From JACDER01 sp963842575 (GTDB lineage Bacteria; Actinomycetota; Thermoleophilia; Gaiellales; Gaiellaceae), in NCBI GenBank assembly GCA_963842575.1, contig CAWJGS010000004.1, forward strand, positions 434,001-498,000: a DNA stretch of 64,000 bases, read 5' to 3'. Positions 25,714-34,693 of the stretch are shown here, one piece after another (positions within the stretch are counted from its first letter, which is position 1; each line of letters opens with the position of its first letter). The position numbers and the translations under genes are program-made. Below the pieces are notes generated by a model. The model was given only the letters and a program-made list of their open reading frames with translations. It had not been told where the DNA came from and ran no database searches.

Positions 25714-28551
25714 GTGAGCGCACGCGAGGGTCGAACGAGACCTGGGGCGCGCACAGGGCGTCTCCTCGAGCGCGAGTGGGAGTTGGAGACGCTCGCCGCC
25801 GCAGTGACGGCGGCCGCCGACGGAACGGCGGGTGTCGTGCTCATCGAGGGTCCGGCGGGAATCGGGAAGTCCCGGCTTCTCGCCGAGGCGCGCGCGTTGG
25901 CGGAGGAGCAGGAGCTGTGCGTCTGCTCGGCGCGCGCGGGCGAGATGGAGCGAGACTTCCCATTCGGGATCGTCCGCCAGCTGTTCGAGTCACACGTGCT
26001 CGGCGAAGGGAAACGCTCGCGCTTACTCTCCGGCGCCGCTGCGGCGGCCGCGCCAGTGTTCGGCCTCGACGGGGGGCGTTCGGGTAACGAGCCTCCCGAC
26101 GAAGGAACCTTTGCCATGCTGCACGGGCTCTTCTGGCTCACCGTCAACCTGTGCTCCGAGCGCGCGCTGTTGCTGGCGGTGGACGATTTGCACTGGTGCG
26201 ACAGCGCCTCGGCTCGGTTCCTCGGCTATCTGGCGCGGCGGCTGGATGACCTTCCAGTGGCGCTCGTGGGCAGCCTGCGGTCTTCGGAGCCTGAGGCCGA
26301 TCAGGTTGCCTTGGAGGAGCTGGCCAGCGAGCCGCACGCGCAGGTGCTCATGCCCGGGCCGCTCACGGCTGCAGCAGTGGCTGAGGTAGTAGGTGACCGG
26401 TTGGGTGAGGAGGTCGACTCCGCCTTCGCCGACGCCTGTCACTCCTCGACCGACGGGAACCCACTCCTGCTCAACGAGCTTCTCAAGACGCTCGCCGCCG
26501 ATCGGGTCCAGCCGGACGCGGCCCACGCCCATGTCGTCGCCGAACTTGGTCCGAGGGCCGCCTCGAGAGCGGTGATGTTCCGCCTGGCGCGCCTTTCACC
26601 CGACGCTCTACAGGCAGCGCGAGCAATCTCCGTGCTCGGCGACGGAGCCGAGTTCACCGTCGCGGCGGCGCTCGCGCAGCTCGATGCTCTTCCGTTTGCC
26701 GCCGCCACCCGCGACCTCGTGCATGCGGAGATCCTGCGGCCCGACCCGCCGCTCGGTTTCGTGCACGAGCTGGTTCGGGCGGCCGTCTACCACGATCTCG
26801 CTCCCGCGGAGCGCGAGCTGTATCACGAGCAAGCGGCCAAGCTCCTCGCCGGGCTCGACGCGCCGAAGGAGCAGATCGCGGCACATGTCCTCGCGATGCC
26901 GGCGCGCGGCCAGGACTGGGTGGTGGAGGTGTTGCGCGACGCGGCCGATGCTGCGTTCGCCAGGGGCGACCTCGACGCGGCGATTTCACTGCTACGTCGT
27001 GCGCTCGGCGAGCCTCCGCGACCCGAGCTGCGCCCGGAGCTTCTGCTCGAGCTCGGGCGAGTCGAGGCGAGGACCTTTCTCCCCGATGCAACCGACCATC
27101 TGCAGCAGGCATACGAGCTCGCACGTGATCCCTTCATGCGGGGCGACGCGGCCGACCAACTCGGGCGGACGCTCATCTTCCTGGGAGCGCCCGACCAAGG
27201 CGGTGCGATCGCCGGCGAGGCCGCGCGTGAGCTGCCCACCGAGTTCGACGACTTCGCTCGGCGCCTCGAGGCGGTGGAGTTCTTCGCGCTGAGCTTTGGA
27301 GCCGAGCCCAATGCAGACGAGCGAGAGCGAATGCTCGCCTACCGAGACATGGACGCCTCCGGCGGCCTCGGTGTCAAGGGCCTCGCCGCCGTCGTCGCCT
27401 GGCACTGGACCCTCTCCGGAGGTCCCGCCGAACGCGTGTGCGCGCTCGCTCGGAAGGCGCTCGAAGGCGGCAGCCTGCTCGCTGGTGACGGCCTGATGGT
27501 GCTCGTCGCCACGGTCCCCCTCGCGCTTGCCGATCTCGACGAAGCGGTCGACGGATGGGACGTCCAGCGGGCGGAAGCTCATCGTCAGGGCTCGGTCTTC
27601 CGGATCGGTGGCGTCCAGTTGTGGAACGGCTACACGCAGCACCTGCGCGGCGACCTCGCCGAGGCCGAATCCGAGCTGCGCGCGTCCCAGGAGACGGTGG
27701 CGCTCTGGGGCATGCCAATCGAGGCGCAGTGGGCGCCTGCGCTCCTCGCCGAGGTGCTGGTCGAGCGGGGTGCGATCGGCGAGGGCCATGCCCTTTTGGA
27801 CGCCGCCGGCTCACCGCATGCAGGCTCGGACCACGCGATCCTCGTCGATCGAGCTCGGATGCGCATCTTGCTGGCCGAAGGGCGGGCCGAGGAGGCGCTC
27901 GAGTACGCCGACGTGTTCGAGCTCCGCGCCGGCTGGATGCGTCAGCCGCGCTACGCGCCCTGGCGATCGCTCAAGGCGCAAGCGCTCGACCGGCTCGGCC
28001 GGCAGGACGAGGCGGTGGAGCTCGCGGTCGACGAGCTCGAGATTGCGCGCGGATGGGGATCCGCCGGCACCGTCGGACGTTCGCTGCGTGTGTTGGGAAC
28101 GATCCTGCGCACGGACGGCATCGAGCAACTCGAGGAGGCGTGCGCTCTGCTGGAGAATGCTCCCGCACGCCTCGAGCACGCGAAGGCTCTCGCCGCGCTC
28201 GGCGGCGTGCTGCGACGTGCGCGCAAACCGACCGAGGCTCGCGAGCCGCTTCGTCGCGCGCTCGAGCTCGCGGATGTCTGCGGGGCGCAACCCCTCGCCG
28301 ACCACGTTCGTGCTGAGATCTACGCGACGGGCGCCCGCCCCCGCTCGTCTGCGCTCGGCGGGGTCCTTTCCTTGACGACGAGCGAACGACGTGTCGCCGA
28401 TCTTGCGGCCGGGGGGCAGACCAACCGCGACATCGCACAGAGCCTCTTTGTGACGCCGAAGACGGTCGAGGTGCACCTCACCAACGCGTACCGCAAGCTC
28501 GGGATTGGGTCGCGCCGCGACCTCGCGCGCGCGCTCGCCGGGTCGAACTGA
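25714..28551 (+). CDS. large ATP-binding LuxR-type regulator (LAL/MalT-like)
   Basis: This 945-residue regulator is of the LAL class. An AAA-type ATPase at the N terminus has Walker A GPAGIGKS (46-53) and Walker B LLLAVDDLHWCDSASA. A long tetratricopeptide-like helical region follows (repeats such as ARGDLDAAISLLRRALGEPP). The C-terminal LuxR HTH is LTTSERRVADLAAGGQTNRD, continuing IAQSLFVTPKTVEVHLTNAYRKLGIGSR. GTG at 25714 is the first start after a clear intergenic gap. There is no frameshift over 2.8 kb. LAL proteins activate catabolic or secondary-metabolism genes after binding ATP and an inducer. The target here is unknown, and its neighbours are divergent or under ECF-type promoters. 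Confidence 0.94.
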   Translation: MSAREGRTRPGARTGRLLEREWELETLAAAVTAAADGTAGVVLIEGPAGIGKSRLLAEARALAEEQELCVCSARAGEMERDFPFGIVRQLFESHVLGEGKRSRLLSGAAAAAAPVFGLDGGRSGNEPPDEGTFAMLHGLFWLTVNLCSERALLLAVDDLHWCDSASARFLGYLARRLDDLPVALVGSLRSSEPEADQVALEELASEPHAQVLMPGPLTAAAVAEVVGDRLGEEVDSAFADACHSSTDGNPLLLNELLKTLAADRVQPDAAHAHVVAELGPRAASRAVMFRLARLSPDALQAARAISVLGDGAEFTVAAALAQLDALPFAAATRDLVHAEILRPDPPLGFVHELVRAAVYHDLAPAERELYHEQAAKLLAGLDAPKEQIAAHVLAMPARGQDWVVEVLRDAADAAFARGDLDAAISLLRRALGEPPRPELRPELLLELGRVEARTFLPDATDHLQQAYELARDPFMRGDAADQLGRTLIFLGAPDQGGAIAGEAARELPTEFDDFARRLEAVEFFALSFGAEPNADERERMLAYRDMDASGGLGVKGLAAVVAWHWTLSGGPAERVCALARKALEGGSLLAGDGLMVLVATVPLALADLDEAVDGWDVQRAEAHRQGSVFRIGGVQLWNGYTQHLRGDLAEAESELRASQETVALWGMPIEAQWAPALLAEVLVERGAIGEGHALLDAAGSPHAGSDHAILVDRARMRILLAEGRAEEALEYADVFELRAGWMRQPRYAPWRSLKAQALDRLGRQDEAVELAVDELEIARGWGSAGTVGRSLRVLGTILRTDGIEQLEEACALLENAPARLEHAKALAALGGVLRRARKPTEAREPLRRALELADVCGAQPLADHVRAEIYATGARPRSSALGGVLSLTTSERRVADLAAGGQTNRDIAQSLFVTPKTVEVHLTNAYRKLGIGSRRDLARALAGSN

Positions 28552-28560
28552 AGACCCGCT

Positions 28561-28587
28561 GGGAATAGACGCCGCTCGCCGGTGTCT
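28561..28587 (+). promoter_or_regulatory. ECF-type promoter upstream of the small-protein pair
   Basis: GGGAATA (28561-28567), 16 bases, then GTCTTT (from 28584). It begins 10 bases after the LAL regulator stop. The -10 box ends 35 bases before ATG 28623. Confidence 0.72.
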
Positions 28588-28622
28588 TTAGCAGGAGAGG
28601 TCAAACACACCGAGACGGAGCG

Positions 28623-28934
28623 ATGAACACGCCTGATCCATCCCAGCAAACCCGCAGAGCCTCGGAGACGAATGATCCTCGAGGCGACATGAGCGCACCG
28701 GCTCGAGAACTGGCCCGGCGCCAGAGCGGAAGGGACGAGATCCTCCTTCTCTGGTACGCCGACGGCAACCGCGTAGAGCTGCTCGTCCACGACCCCGACA
28801 CCGGCGCAGGCTTCCTCGTCGAGGTCGCCGCAGGTGACGCACTCGACGCCTTCTACCACCCTTACGTCTACGCAGCCGGGGGCGAGAGCACTCCGTGCGT
28901 GGTCGAGTGCGGCACGGCGGCCGTCGATGCCTAG
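28623..28934 (+). CDS. small soluble protein of unknown function
   Basis: The 103-residue protein has a hydrophilic N terminus and a folded-looking core: RDEILLLWYADGNRVELLVH, a VEVAAGDALDAFYHPYVYAA stretch, and CVVECG. No signal peptide or membrane segment. Two cysteines near the end could bind metal or form a disulfide. It is first in a two-gene unit under a GGGAATA/GTCT promoter, and its stop overlaps the next start by eight bases. I do not recognise the family. Confidence 0.65.
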   Translation: MNTPDPSQQTRRASETNDPRGDMSAPARELARRQSGRDEILLLWYADGNRVELLVHDPDTGAGFLVEVAAGDALDAFYHPYVYAAGGESTPCVVECGTAAVDA

Positions 28935-29115
28935 CGTCGACTGCCTTCAGGAAGCGATTCGTGCGCTCGTCGCCGAACGGCAGGCCATGCGCGAACGCGG
29001 GGCAAGCCGCGACGAGCTCGAATGGAACCGTCTCGCTTTGGCCGGGCGGCAACGCCAGCTTTCTCGGGCGCTGATCGAAGAGTACGGTCGCGGCCCTCAG
29101 CGCGAAGCCGCCTGA
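28927..29115 (+). CDS. very small helical protein
   Basis: The 62-residue protein is highly charged and helical (LQEAIRALVAERQAMRERGA, then RQRQLSRALIEEYGRG). It probably forms a coiled-coil hairpin. The ATG at 28927 lies inside the 3' end of the preceding gene, so the two are translationally coupled. Its stop is a few bases before the next GGGAATA/GTCT promoter. Function unknown; it could be a partner of the preceding small protein. Confidence 0.6.
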   Translation: MPSVDCLQEAIRALVAERQAMRERGASRDELEWNRLALAGRQRQLSRALIEEYGRGPQREAA

Positions 29116-29119
29116 TCTC

Positions 29120-29146
29120 GGGAATAGGTTCCGGGAGGCGGAGTCT
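29120..29146 (+). promoter_or_regulatory. ECF-type promoter upstream of the GVxG surface protein
   Basis: GGGAATA (29120-29126), 16 bases, then GTCTCC (from 29143). The -10 box ends 38 bases before ATG 29185, and a GAAGGGAG ribosome site lies in between. Confidence 0.72.
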
Positions 29147-29184
29147 CCTTAGAGGACCATCATCGATCCGAAGGGAGAACGTTC

Positions 29185-30269
29185 ATGACCGCCAACCGCA
29201 AGAGTTCACGACAGAAGATGGGTTCCACGTCAATCGGCCTCTTCCGGCGGTTACGGGGGCCGCTCGCCGGCGCGGCAGCTATCTCGCTCGTATTCATGAC
29301 CGCGACAGCTCTGGGCGGGTCGGGGGTCGGAGGCGTCTTCAACCTCGGTCAGACGAACACCGTCGATGCGCAGTCGCAGCTGATCGGGAACGTAGGCGGC
29401 AACCCCGAGCTGCGAGTCGAGAACGCAGCCACCTCTGCCAACTCGTTCGGAATCCTCGGGAAAATGAGCTCGTCCTCGGCCACTGCCGACTCTGCCGGAG
29501 TTCGCGGCGAGAACGACTCCAGCGGAATCGGCGTCGCAGGGGAGAGCAATGACGGATTTGGAGGGGCGTTCAAGAGCTTCAGCGGCAATGCGCTGCTGGC
29601 GACCACTCACGGGCTCGACAAGGATGCGATCGTCGGGACCTCCGACAACGGCTCTGGCGCGGGTGTCTTCGGGAGCAACGAGAATGGCATAGGCGGGCGC
29701 TTCGTTGGCTTGACCACCGGAGCTCTCGGCTCCGTCAGCGGTCGCGGATCGACCGGAGTCTCGGGCTCCTCGAGCGGCGCGGCCGGCCGAGGCGTGAAAG
29801 GCACGGCATCCGCATCCGGCGGCGTCGGGGTCGAGGGAATCGCCAGCAGCGATTCGAACTCGATCGGGGTTCACGGCGTCAGCACGACGGGGCTCGCCGG
29901 CAAGTTCGACGGCAACGTCAAGATCCAGGGAAGCGTGACGGCGAGCGCCAACATCGCCAAGACCTACAGCGGCGTCGCCGGCTCCGCGATTCCCGTTGCA
30001 TACGGTGTGATCAGATCGGACGGAGTCAGGCTCGCGGAACCGCCAACGTGACCAGCGTGCTCGACTCTACGAACAAGCAGTACGTGATCACAATCGCCGG
30101 CGCGAGCTATACGACCACGGGCTTCATCACTGTGGTCACGCCGCTCTCTGGCTCGGCGCCACTGATCGCCTCGACGTCCGCGCTGACCGGCAAGCTCGTC
30201 GTCAGGCTCACGGACGCCGCGAACCAGGCGCAGCAGGCCCAGTTCAGCTTTCTGACCTACAAGCCGTAG
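29185..30269 (+). pseudogene. exported GVxG-repeat surface protein, one frameshift near the end
   Basis: The protein has an N-terminal signal or anchor (PLAGAAAISLVFMTATALGG), then GSGVGGVFNLGQTNTVDAQS and PELRVENAATSANSFGILG. Many short Gly-rich repeats follow (GVRGEN, GVAGES, GVFGSN, GVSGSS, GVEGIA, GVHGVS). Near 30020 the frame changes; the continuation (ARGTANVTSVLDSTNKQYVI onward, ending FSFLTYKP) supplies the C-terminal beta domain. Joined length is about 360 residues. A paralogue with the same signal and opening repeats starts at 63554. It is expressed from an ECF-type promoter, so it is probably part of the envelope stress or surface regulon. Biochemical role unknown. Confidence 0.8.
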
Positions 30270-30287
30270 CCGAGGCGTCGGCCCTGG

Positions 30288-30320
30288 CGGGTGGAGGTTC
30301 GGAGATCGGGCCTCCACCCG
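30288..30320 (+). terminator. hairpin terminator after the surface-protein gene
   Basis: A ten-base stem CGGGTGGAGG / CCTCCACCCG with a 13-base loop lies 18 bases after the stop. No U-run. Confidence 0.6.
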
Positions 30321-30401
30321 TAGCCCTTTCGGCCGAGATCTTTCGAAACGCGTCACGCCGGCCCTGGAGCGAGGGACGGACCTCGACCCCCCAGCTGGCC
30401 G

Positions 30402-31406
30402 ATGCCTGACCCCCGCGCGATAACGAGTTGCGCGCCAACGGATCTCGGACGCGTGAAACTACGCCTCGTGGTGCTGACGATCCCGCTCGCAGGTCCCGGC
30501 GGAGAGCCCGTCGATCTCTGGCGCACGCTCGTCTCGCATGGCGTCGCCGACCTCGCGCCGATGAGCGTCGACGACGAGGCGCGCACGCTCACCGCGACGT
30601 TGCCGGTCGCCGGCTTCCGGCCGCGCACGGTCGTCGTCCGCGAGGGGAAGCGCGGCGCGCGGGTCGACGTCCTCGGTCCGAAGCTGAGCGCCCGCGGAGA
30701 GGAGCGCCTGCGCAGCGTCCTTCGTCGTGTCCTCAACCTCGACGAGGACTTGTCCGCGTTCTACTCCGTGGCTCTGGCTGACCCCGATTTAGCGTGGGCA
30801 GCCCAGGGTGCTGGTCGGATGCTGCGCAGCCCGACCGTTTTCGAGGAAGTGGTCAAGACGATCTGCACCACGAACTGCGCCTGGTCGGCGACCGTGCGCA
30901 TGACGACGGCGCTCGTCGAGCACCTGGGCGACCCTTCGGCGGGCGCTCACGGCCGCGCCTTTCCCCGGCCCGAGGCCATGGCAGAGGCGCACGAGGACTT
31001 CTACCGGGACGTTGTGCGCGCGGGGTATCGCGGCGCCTATCTCAAGAGCATCGCGTCCGCCGTCGCCACAGGCGAGCTCGACCTGGAGCAGCTCCACGAC
31101 CCGGACCTTTCCGACGCGGACGTAGCCGAGCGCCTGCTCGCGCTTCCCGGCGTCGGCCCGTACGCGGCCGCCCACGTGATGATGCTGCTCGGGCGCTACT
31201 CGACCCTGGTGCTCGACTCGTGGACGCGGCCCAAGTACGCCCGTCTCACGGGGAAGAAGAAGGTCGCGGACTCCACCATCATCCGCCGCTTCCGCGGGTA
31301 CGGGCCGTACGCGGGCCTGGCCTTCTGGCTCTTTCTGACGCGCGACTGGGTTCCAGATCCCGCCGAGGAAGCACCCGTCCGCCTGAGCGCGGGCGAACCG
31401 CGCTAG
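30402..31406 (+). CDS. HhH-GPD DNA glycosylase (AlkA/OGG-like)
   Basis: The 334-residue protein has an N-terminal TBP-like region and a HhH-GPD glycosylase domain. FEEVVKTICTTNCAWSATVR fits the first helices. The helix-hairpin-helix reads LLALPGVGPYAAAHVMMLLGR and is followed by STLVLDSWTR, where the aspartate is the catalytic acid. A lysine occurs in RGAYLKSIA, but the position used by bifunctional OGG enzymes is not clearly occupied, so it is probably a monofunctional alkylbase glycosylase. A GTG at 30453 is an alternative start (VKLRLVVLTIPL). It stands alone between two hairpins. Confidence 0.85.
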   Translation: MPDPRAITSCAPTDLGRVKLRLVVLTIPLAGPGGEPVDLWRTLVSHGVADLAPMSVDDEARTLTATLPVAGFRPRTVVVREGKRGARVDVLGPKLSARGEERLRSVLRRVLNLDEDLSAFYSVALADPDLAWAAQGAGRMLRSPTVFEEVVKTICTTNCAWSATVRMTTALVEHLGDPSAGAHGRAFPRPEAMAEAHEDFYRDVVRAGYRGAYLKSIASAVATGELDLEQLHDPDLSDADVAERLLALPGVGPYAAAHVMMLLGRYSTLVLDSWTRPKYARLTGKKKVADSTIIRRFRGYGPYAGLAFWLFLTRDWVPDPAEEAPVRLSAGEPR

Positions 31407-31429
31407 GACGCTGTCAAGAATTCGTAAGG

Positions 31430-31446
31430 AAGCCCCGGGAGGGCTT
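31430..31446 (+). terminator. short hairpin after the glycosylase gene
   Basis: AAGCCC / GGGCTT, six base pairs with a five-base loop, 23 bases after the stop codon. It is short, so the call is tentative. Confidence 0.35.
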
Positions 31447-31477
31447 GGTCCGGCGCGCGGCCGGGTACTTCCCCAGC

Positions 31478-32101
31478 ATGCGTAGAAAGTCGCTCATCCT
31501 CGTAGGGCTGGCGATTTCGCCCGCCGCGGCCCTCGCGGCACCCTCACCGACTTCGGTGAGCATCGCCGCCGAGCCGATGGTGGTGACGTACGGCTCGGAC
31601 ATCAAGCTCTCGGGCATGGTGACGCCCGCGAAGGCGGTCAAGGTGCAGGTCTCGAGTCAGGCCTGCATGAAGCCGCAGGCGCGGCAGGAGCCGCTGACGG
31701 TGACGTCCAGCGCACAGGGCGCGTGGAGCACATCCGTCATGCCTACCTCCCGGACTGCCTATCTGGCGAAGGCGAAGAGCGCGGACAGCCCCGCCCTGAT
31801 CGTCCAGGTGCAACCCGCGGTCAGGCTGGCGAAGGTCGGCAGGCACCGATTCCGCACGCGCATCAGCGCCGCGCAGTCCTTCGGCGGCAAGATCGCGCTC
31901 TTCCAGAAGCGGACCTCGATCGGCTGGAAGACCGTCAAGAGCGTCATCCTCACCGAGCTCGGCTCGGGGAGTGGAACCGTCGTCTCAGGCAAGACCTTCC
32001 GTTCAGGCATCCGCGCCGGGAGAACCGTGCGCGTCCTCTTCACCCAGCACCAGGCCGGGGACTGCTACCTGGCCGGCACCAGCGGTTTGCTGAGGAACTA
32101 G
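31478..32101 (+). CDS. secreted beta-sandwich protein of unknown function
   Basis: The 207-residue protein has a classical signal peptide (MRRKSLILVGLAISPAAALA, cleavage after ALA). Two Ig-like or Big-like beta domains follow: PTSVSIAAEPMVVTYGSDIK with LSGMVTPAKAVKVQV, and LIVQVQPAVRLAKVGRHRFR with FGGKIALFQKR. This arrangement resembles bacterial Ig-like or polymer-binding modules. Two cysteines, one in each half (QACMK, GDCYL), could form a disulfide. No catalytic motif seen. Confidence 0.68.
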   Translation: MRRKSLILVGLAISPAAALAAPSPTSVSIAAEPMVVTYGSDIKLSGMVTPAKAVKVQVSSQACMKPQARQEPLTVTSSAQGAWSTSVMPTSRTAYLAKAKSADSPALIVQVQPAVRLAKVGRHRFRTRISAAQSFGGKIALFQKRTSIGWKTVKSVILTELGSGSGTVVSGKTFRSGIRAGRTVRVLFTQHQAGDCYLAGTSGLLRN

Positions 32102-32204
32102 CCCTTTTCAGGTCGCCCGGGGCCGGCGAGCTCGGTCGTCGGCCCAATCGGGCTCGTCCTCGTCCACGAGCCCAAGTGCGCCACGAGGCCCGATACTACG
32201 CCGC

Positions 32205-33313
32205 ATGAGCGTCTACGACCGCCTCGGCGCGCGTCCCGTCGTCAACTGCCGGGGCGTGTACAGCGAGCTCGGAGGAGCGATCATCGGGGAGAACGTCTGG
32301 GCGGCGATGACCGAGGCGAACCGGAGCGCTGCATCGATGAGCGAGCTGCTCGAGGCGACGGGGAAACGGCTGGCCGCGCTCCTCGGAGCGGAGGCTGGCC
32401 GCGTCACGCCGGGCGCAGCCGCCGGGATCGCGCTGGCAACGGCTGCGTGCATGACGCGCGGCGACGGCGAGGCCTCGGAGCGCCTGCCCGAGACGAGCGG
32501 GCTGCCGGACGAGATCGTCTTCCAGCGCGTCCAGCTGCCGGAGTACAAGTACGCGCGCGTCATCCGGATGCCCGGCGCAAGCTCCGCCTGGTTGACTCGC
32601 GGCAGGAGCTCGAGCAGGCGCTCGATCCCGAGCACGTCGCTGCGGCGTTCGTCCCCGCGCACCTGGACGAGCTGCCGGGCGCGCTACCGCTCCGGGAGGT
32701 CGCGGCGCTCGCCCGCGAGCGCGGGATTCCGACGATCGCCGATGCGGCCTTCCTCAACTACCCGCCCGAGGGGATGCGCCGCTTCACCGAAGAAGGGGCC
32801 GACCTCGTCTGCTTCAGCGCCAAGTACTCCTACGGCCCTAACACGGGCGGCTTCGTCGTCGGGCGCGCCGACCTGGTGGACGCGCTCGCCGGCGTCGACT
32901 TCACGAACTTCGAGACCGGGCGCTGGGCGAAGTACGGCCGCCCGTTCAAGCTCGACCTGCACACGGTGGTGGGGACGACGGTTGCCGTGGAGGAGTGGTT
33001 CGACGCGGACCACGAAGCGCGCTGGCGCTCGTACGCGGAGCTGGTCGACCAGCTGGCGAGCGCGGTGGAGGGTCTCCCAGGCGTGAGCACCGAGCGGCGC
33101 TTCTTCACCATGGTCGAGACGCTCGAGGACGAGCCTGTGAACTGCCTGGTGCTGCATACCGCACGGGCACCGGAAGTGGAGCGCGCCCTCTGGGACGCGA
33201 ACCCGCGCATCGCCGTGCACCGGTGGGACGACACGCTCATCGTCGCCGTCGACACGCTCCTCCCCGAGCAGTGCGCGTACGTCGCCGCCCAGCTGCGCGC
33301 CTCGCTCGCGTAA
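32205..33313 (+). pseudogene. SelA-like PLP-dependent enzyme (aminotransferase-fold lyase), one frameshift
   Basis: The first part reads MSVYDRLGARPVVNCRGVYS with GAEAGRVTPGAAAGIALATA; the frame breaks near 32577 (a missing base after CCCGGCGC). It then continues as KLRLVDSRQELEQAL with IADAAFLNYPPEGMRRF, the PLP-lysine motif FSAKYSYGPNTGGFVVGRAD and a complete C-terminal domain. Joined length is about 369 residues. The family is related to SelA, but members without the tRNA-binding N terminus act as ammonia lyases (for example on D-glucosaminate 6-phosphate). It is not the Sec synthase, which is at the window start. The stop overlaps the SGNH hydrolase start (TAATG). Confidence 0.8.
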
Positions 33314-33885
33314 TGATCGTCGCGGCTCTGGGCGACTCGATCACGGCAGGGTCGCCGCACTGGGATCCGGATCCCGCGGTGCGGGCACGCATCCGCCGGC
33401 CCGACCCCGAGAGCCAGTACGAGCACTGGGCCACGCTTCGCGATCCGCGCCTGGCCTTCCGCAACTGCGGGATCTACGGGCAGCGGACGGACGAGATCGC
33501 GCTCCGGCTCGACGAGTGCGCGACCGGCGCCGACGTCCTCATCGTCCAGGGCGGGATCAACGACATCGCGCAGCGGCACCCGGTCGAGCCGGCGGCGGAG
33601 AACCTGCGCGCGATGGTCGAGCGCGGACTCGAGCTCGGGCTGCGCGTGGTCGTCGCCGAAGTCCTTCCCTGGAACAACGGCCATCCGCGTGCCGAGAAGC
33701 CGATCCGGCGGCTGAACGCGCTGATCCACGAGCTCGGCGCCCCGGTGCTGCCCTTCCACGACACGCTGGAGGACCCCGAGCGCCCCGGCCGGATGCGCGA
33801 GGAGTGGACGTCGGACGGCGACCACCCGTCCGTCGAGGGCTACCGGCTGCTCGGCGAGGTCGTTGCGCACGCGCTCAGCCGCTGA
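33313..33885 (+). CDS. SGNH/GDSL hydrolase
   Basis: The 190-residue esterase-type hydrolase has block I ALGDSITAG with the nucleophile Ser9, block II glycine in NCGIYGQRT, block III GGINDIAQRH with the oxyanion Asn, and block V DGDHPSVEGY with the catalytic Asp/His. No signal peptide, so it is cytosolic. Its ATG overlaps the preceding stop, so it is coupled to the SelA-like enzyme. The two may act on one amino-sugar or acylated metabolite (inference). The 3' end overlaps the convergent phosphotransferase gene by 11 bases. Confidence 0.88.
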   Translation: MIVAALGDSITAGSPHWDPDPAVRARIRRPDPESQYEHWATLRDPRLAFRNCGIYGQRTDEIALRLDECATGADVLIVQGGINDIAQRHPVEPAAENLRAMVERGLELGLRVVVAEVLPWNNGHPRAEKPIRRLNALIHELGAPVLPFHDTLEDPERPGRMREEWTSDGDHPSVEGYRLLGEVVAHALSR

Positions 33886-34693
33886 GGATCGGGCCGGCGC
33901 GGAGCTTCGCGACCGACTCCGCGAGCTCGGCCTCGTCGCCAAGCTCGAGCGAGATGCGGATCCCGTCGAACTCGCGGCGCTGGGCGAGCAGCTCCACGCG
34001 CCGCCGAAACGCCACGTCCACCGGCGGGTAGTGCTCGAGCACCGCGTCGACGAACTGAACGCCGAAGTACGCCTGCGCCGCGAAGTCGGCCGCGGGGTCG
34101 TCGAGCGAGAGGCCCTCCCAGTCGAGGACGCCTGTCAGCTCGCCCGACTCGTCCACGAGCAGGTTCCCGTACCACGGGTCGCCGTGGCGCAGCGCCGGCT
34201 CGAAGCGTTCGAGCTCGTTGCGGGCCGAGCCCCACCAACGGGTGACGCGCTCGATTTCGTAGGGCTCGAGAACGCCTTCCAGGTCCGGAAGATCCTGCAG
34301 CGGCCAGGCGGCCGGCACCTCGACGTCGAGCGAGATGGAGTGAAGCGCCGTGAGAAACCCGCCTAGACCGGCGGCGAGCAGGTCCGATCCCGTGACCGGG
34401 TGACGACCCGGCAGCTTGCGGTAGCCGATCGCGCCGAACGGAAAATCTGGATGCCCGGGCTCGATCCTCCACTCCGGCAGCGGGATCCGTGCTGGGAGGC
34501 GCTCGGCCAGCAGCGGAAGAAGGCGCTGCTCCGCGGTATGGCCGTTGGCGGTCCCCTCCTGCCGCGGAATGCGGAAGACGATCCCGTCCGCGGTCTCGAC
34601 GGCGACGCTATGGAAGCCGGTCGCGAGCTCCTCGAGCGGCGCGACTTCGAGCTCGGGGAACGCGCGCGTCAGCCGCTCCTCGAGGTCCTTCAC
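33875..34693 (-). CDS. aminoglycoside phosphotransferase-family kinase
   Basis: This 272-residue protein has the APH/choline-kinase fold: an N lobe with VAVETADGIVFRIPRQ, then the catalytic loop LRHGDPWYGNLLVDESGEL and the metal-binding TGVLDWEGLSLDDPAADF. The GTG at 34693 overlaps the trpA stop (GTGA), making it the last gene of the trp operon. That position suggests a housekeeping or metabolite kinase rather than drug resistance. The substrate cannot be inferred. The reading continues far upstream without a start; the GTG is chosen because it gives a normal N terminus (VKDLEERLTRAFPEL). Confidence 0.85.
   Translation of the reverse strand: MKDLEERLTRAFPELEVAPLEELATGFHSVAVETADGIVFRIPRQEGTANGHTAEQRLLPLLAERLPARIPLPEWRIEPGHPDFPFGAIGYRKLPGRHPVTGSDLLAAGLGGFLTALHSISLDVEVPAAWPLQDLPDLEGVLEPYEIERVTRWWGSARNELERFEPALRHGDPWYGNLLVDESGELTGVLDWEGLSLDDPAADFAAQAYFGVQFVDAVLEHYPPVDVAFRRRVELLAQRREFDGIRISLELGDEAELAESVAKLRAGPILSG

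Noticed and set aside
32205..33313. Second SelA as a duplicate Sec synthase
   Set aside because: It lacks the tRNA-binding N-terminal domain and has the YxxK-type lyase context; it is a SelA-like PLP enzyme.
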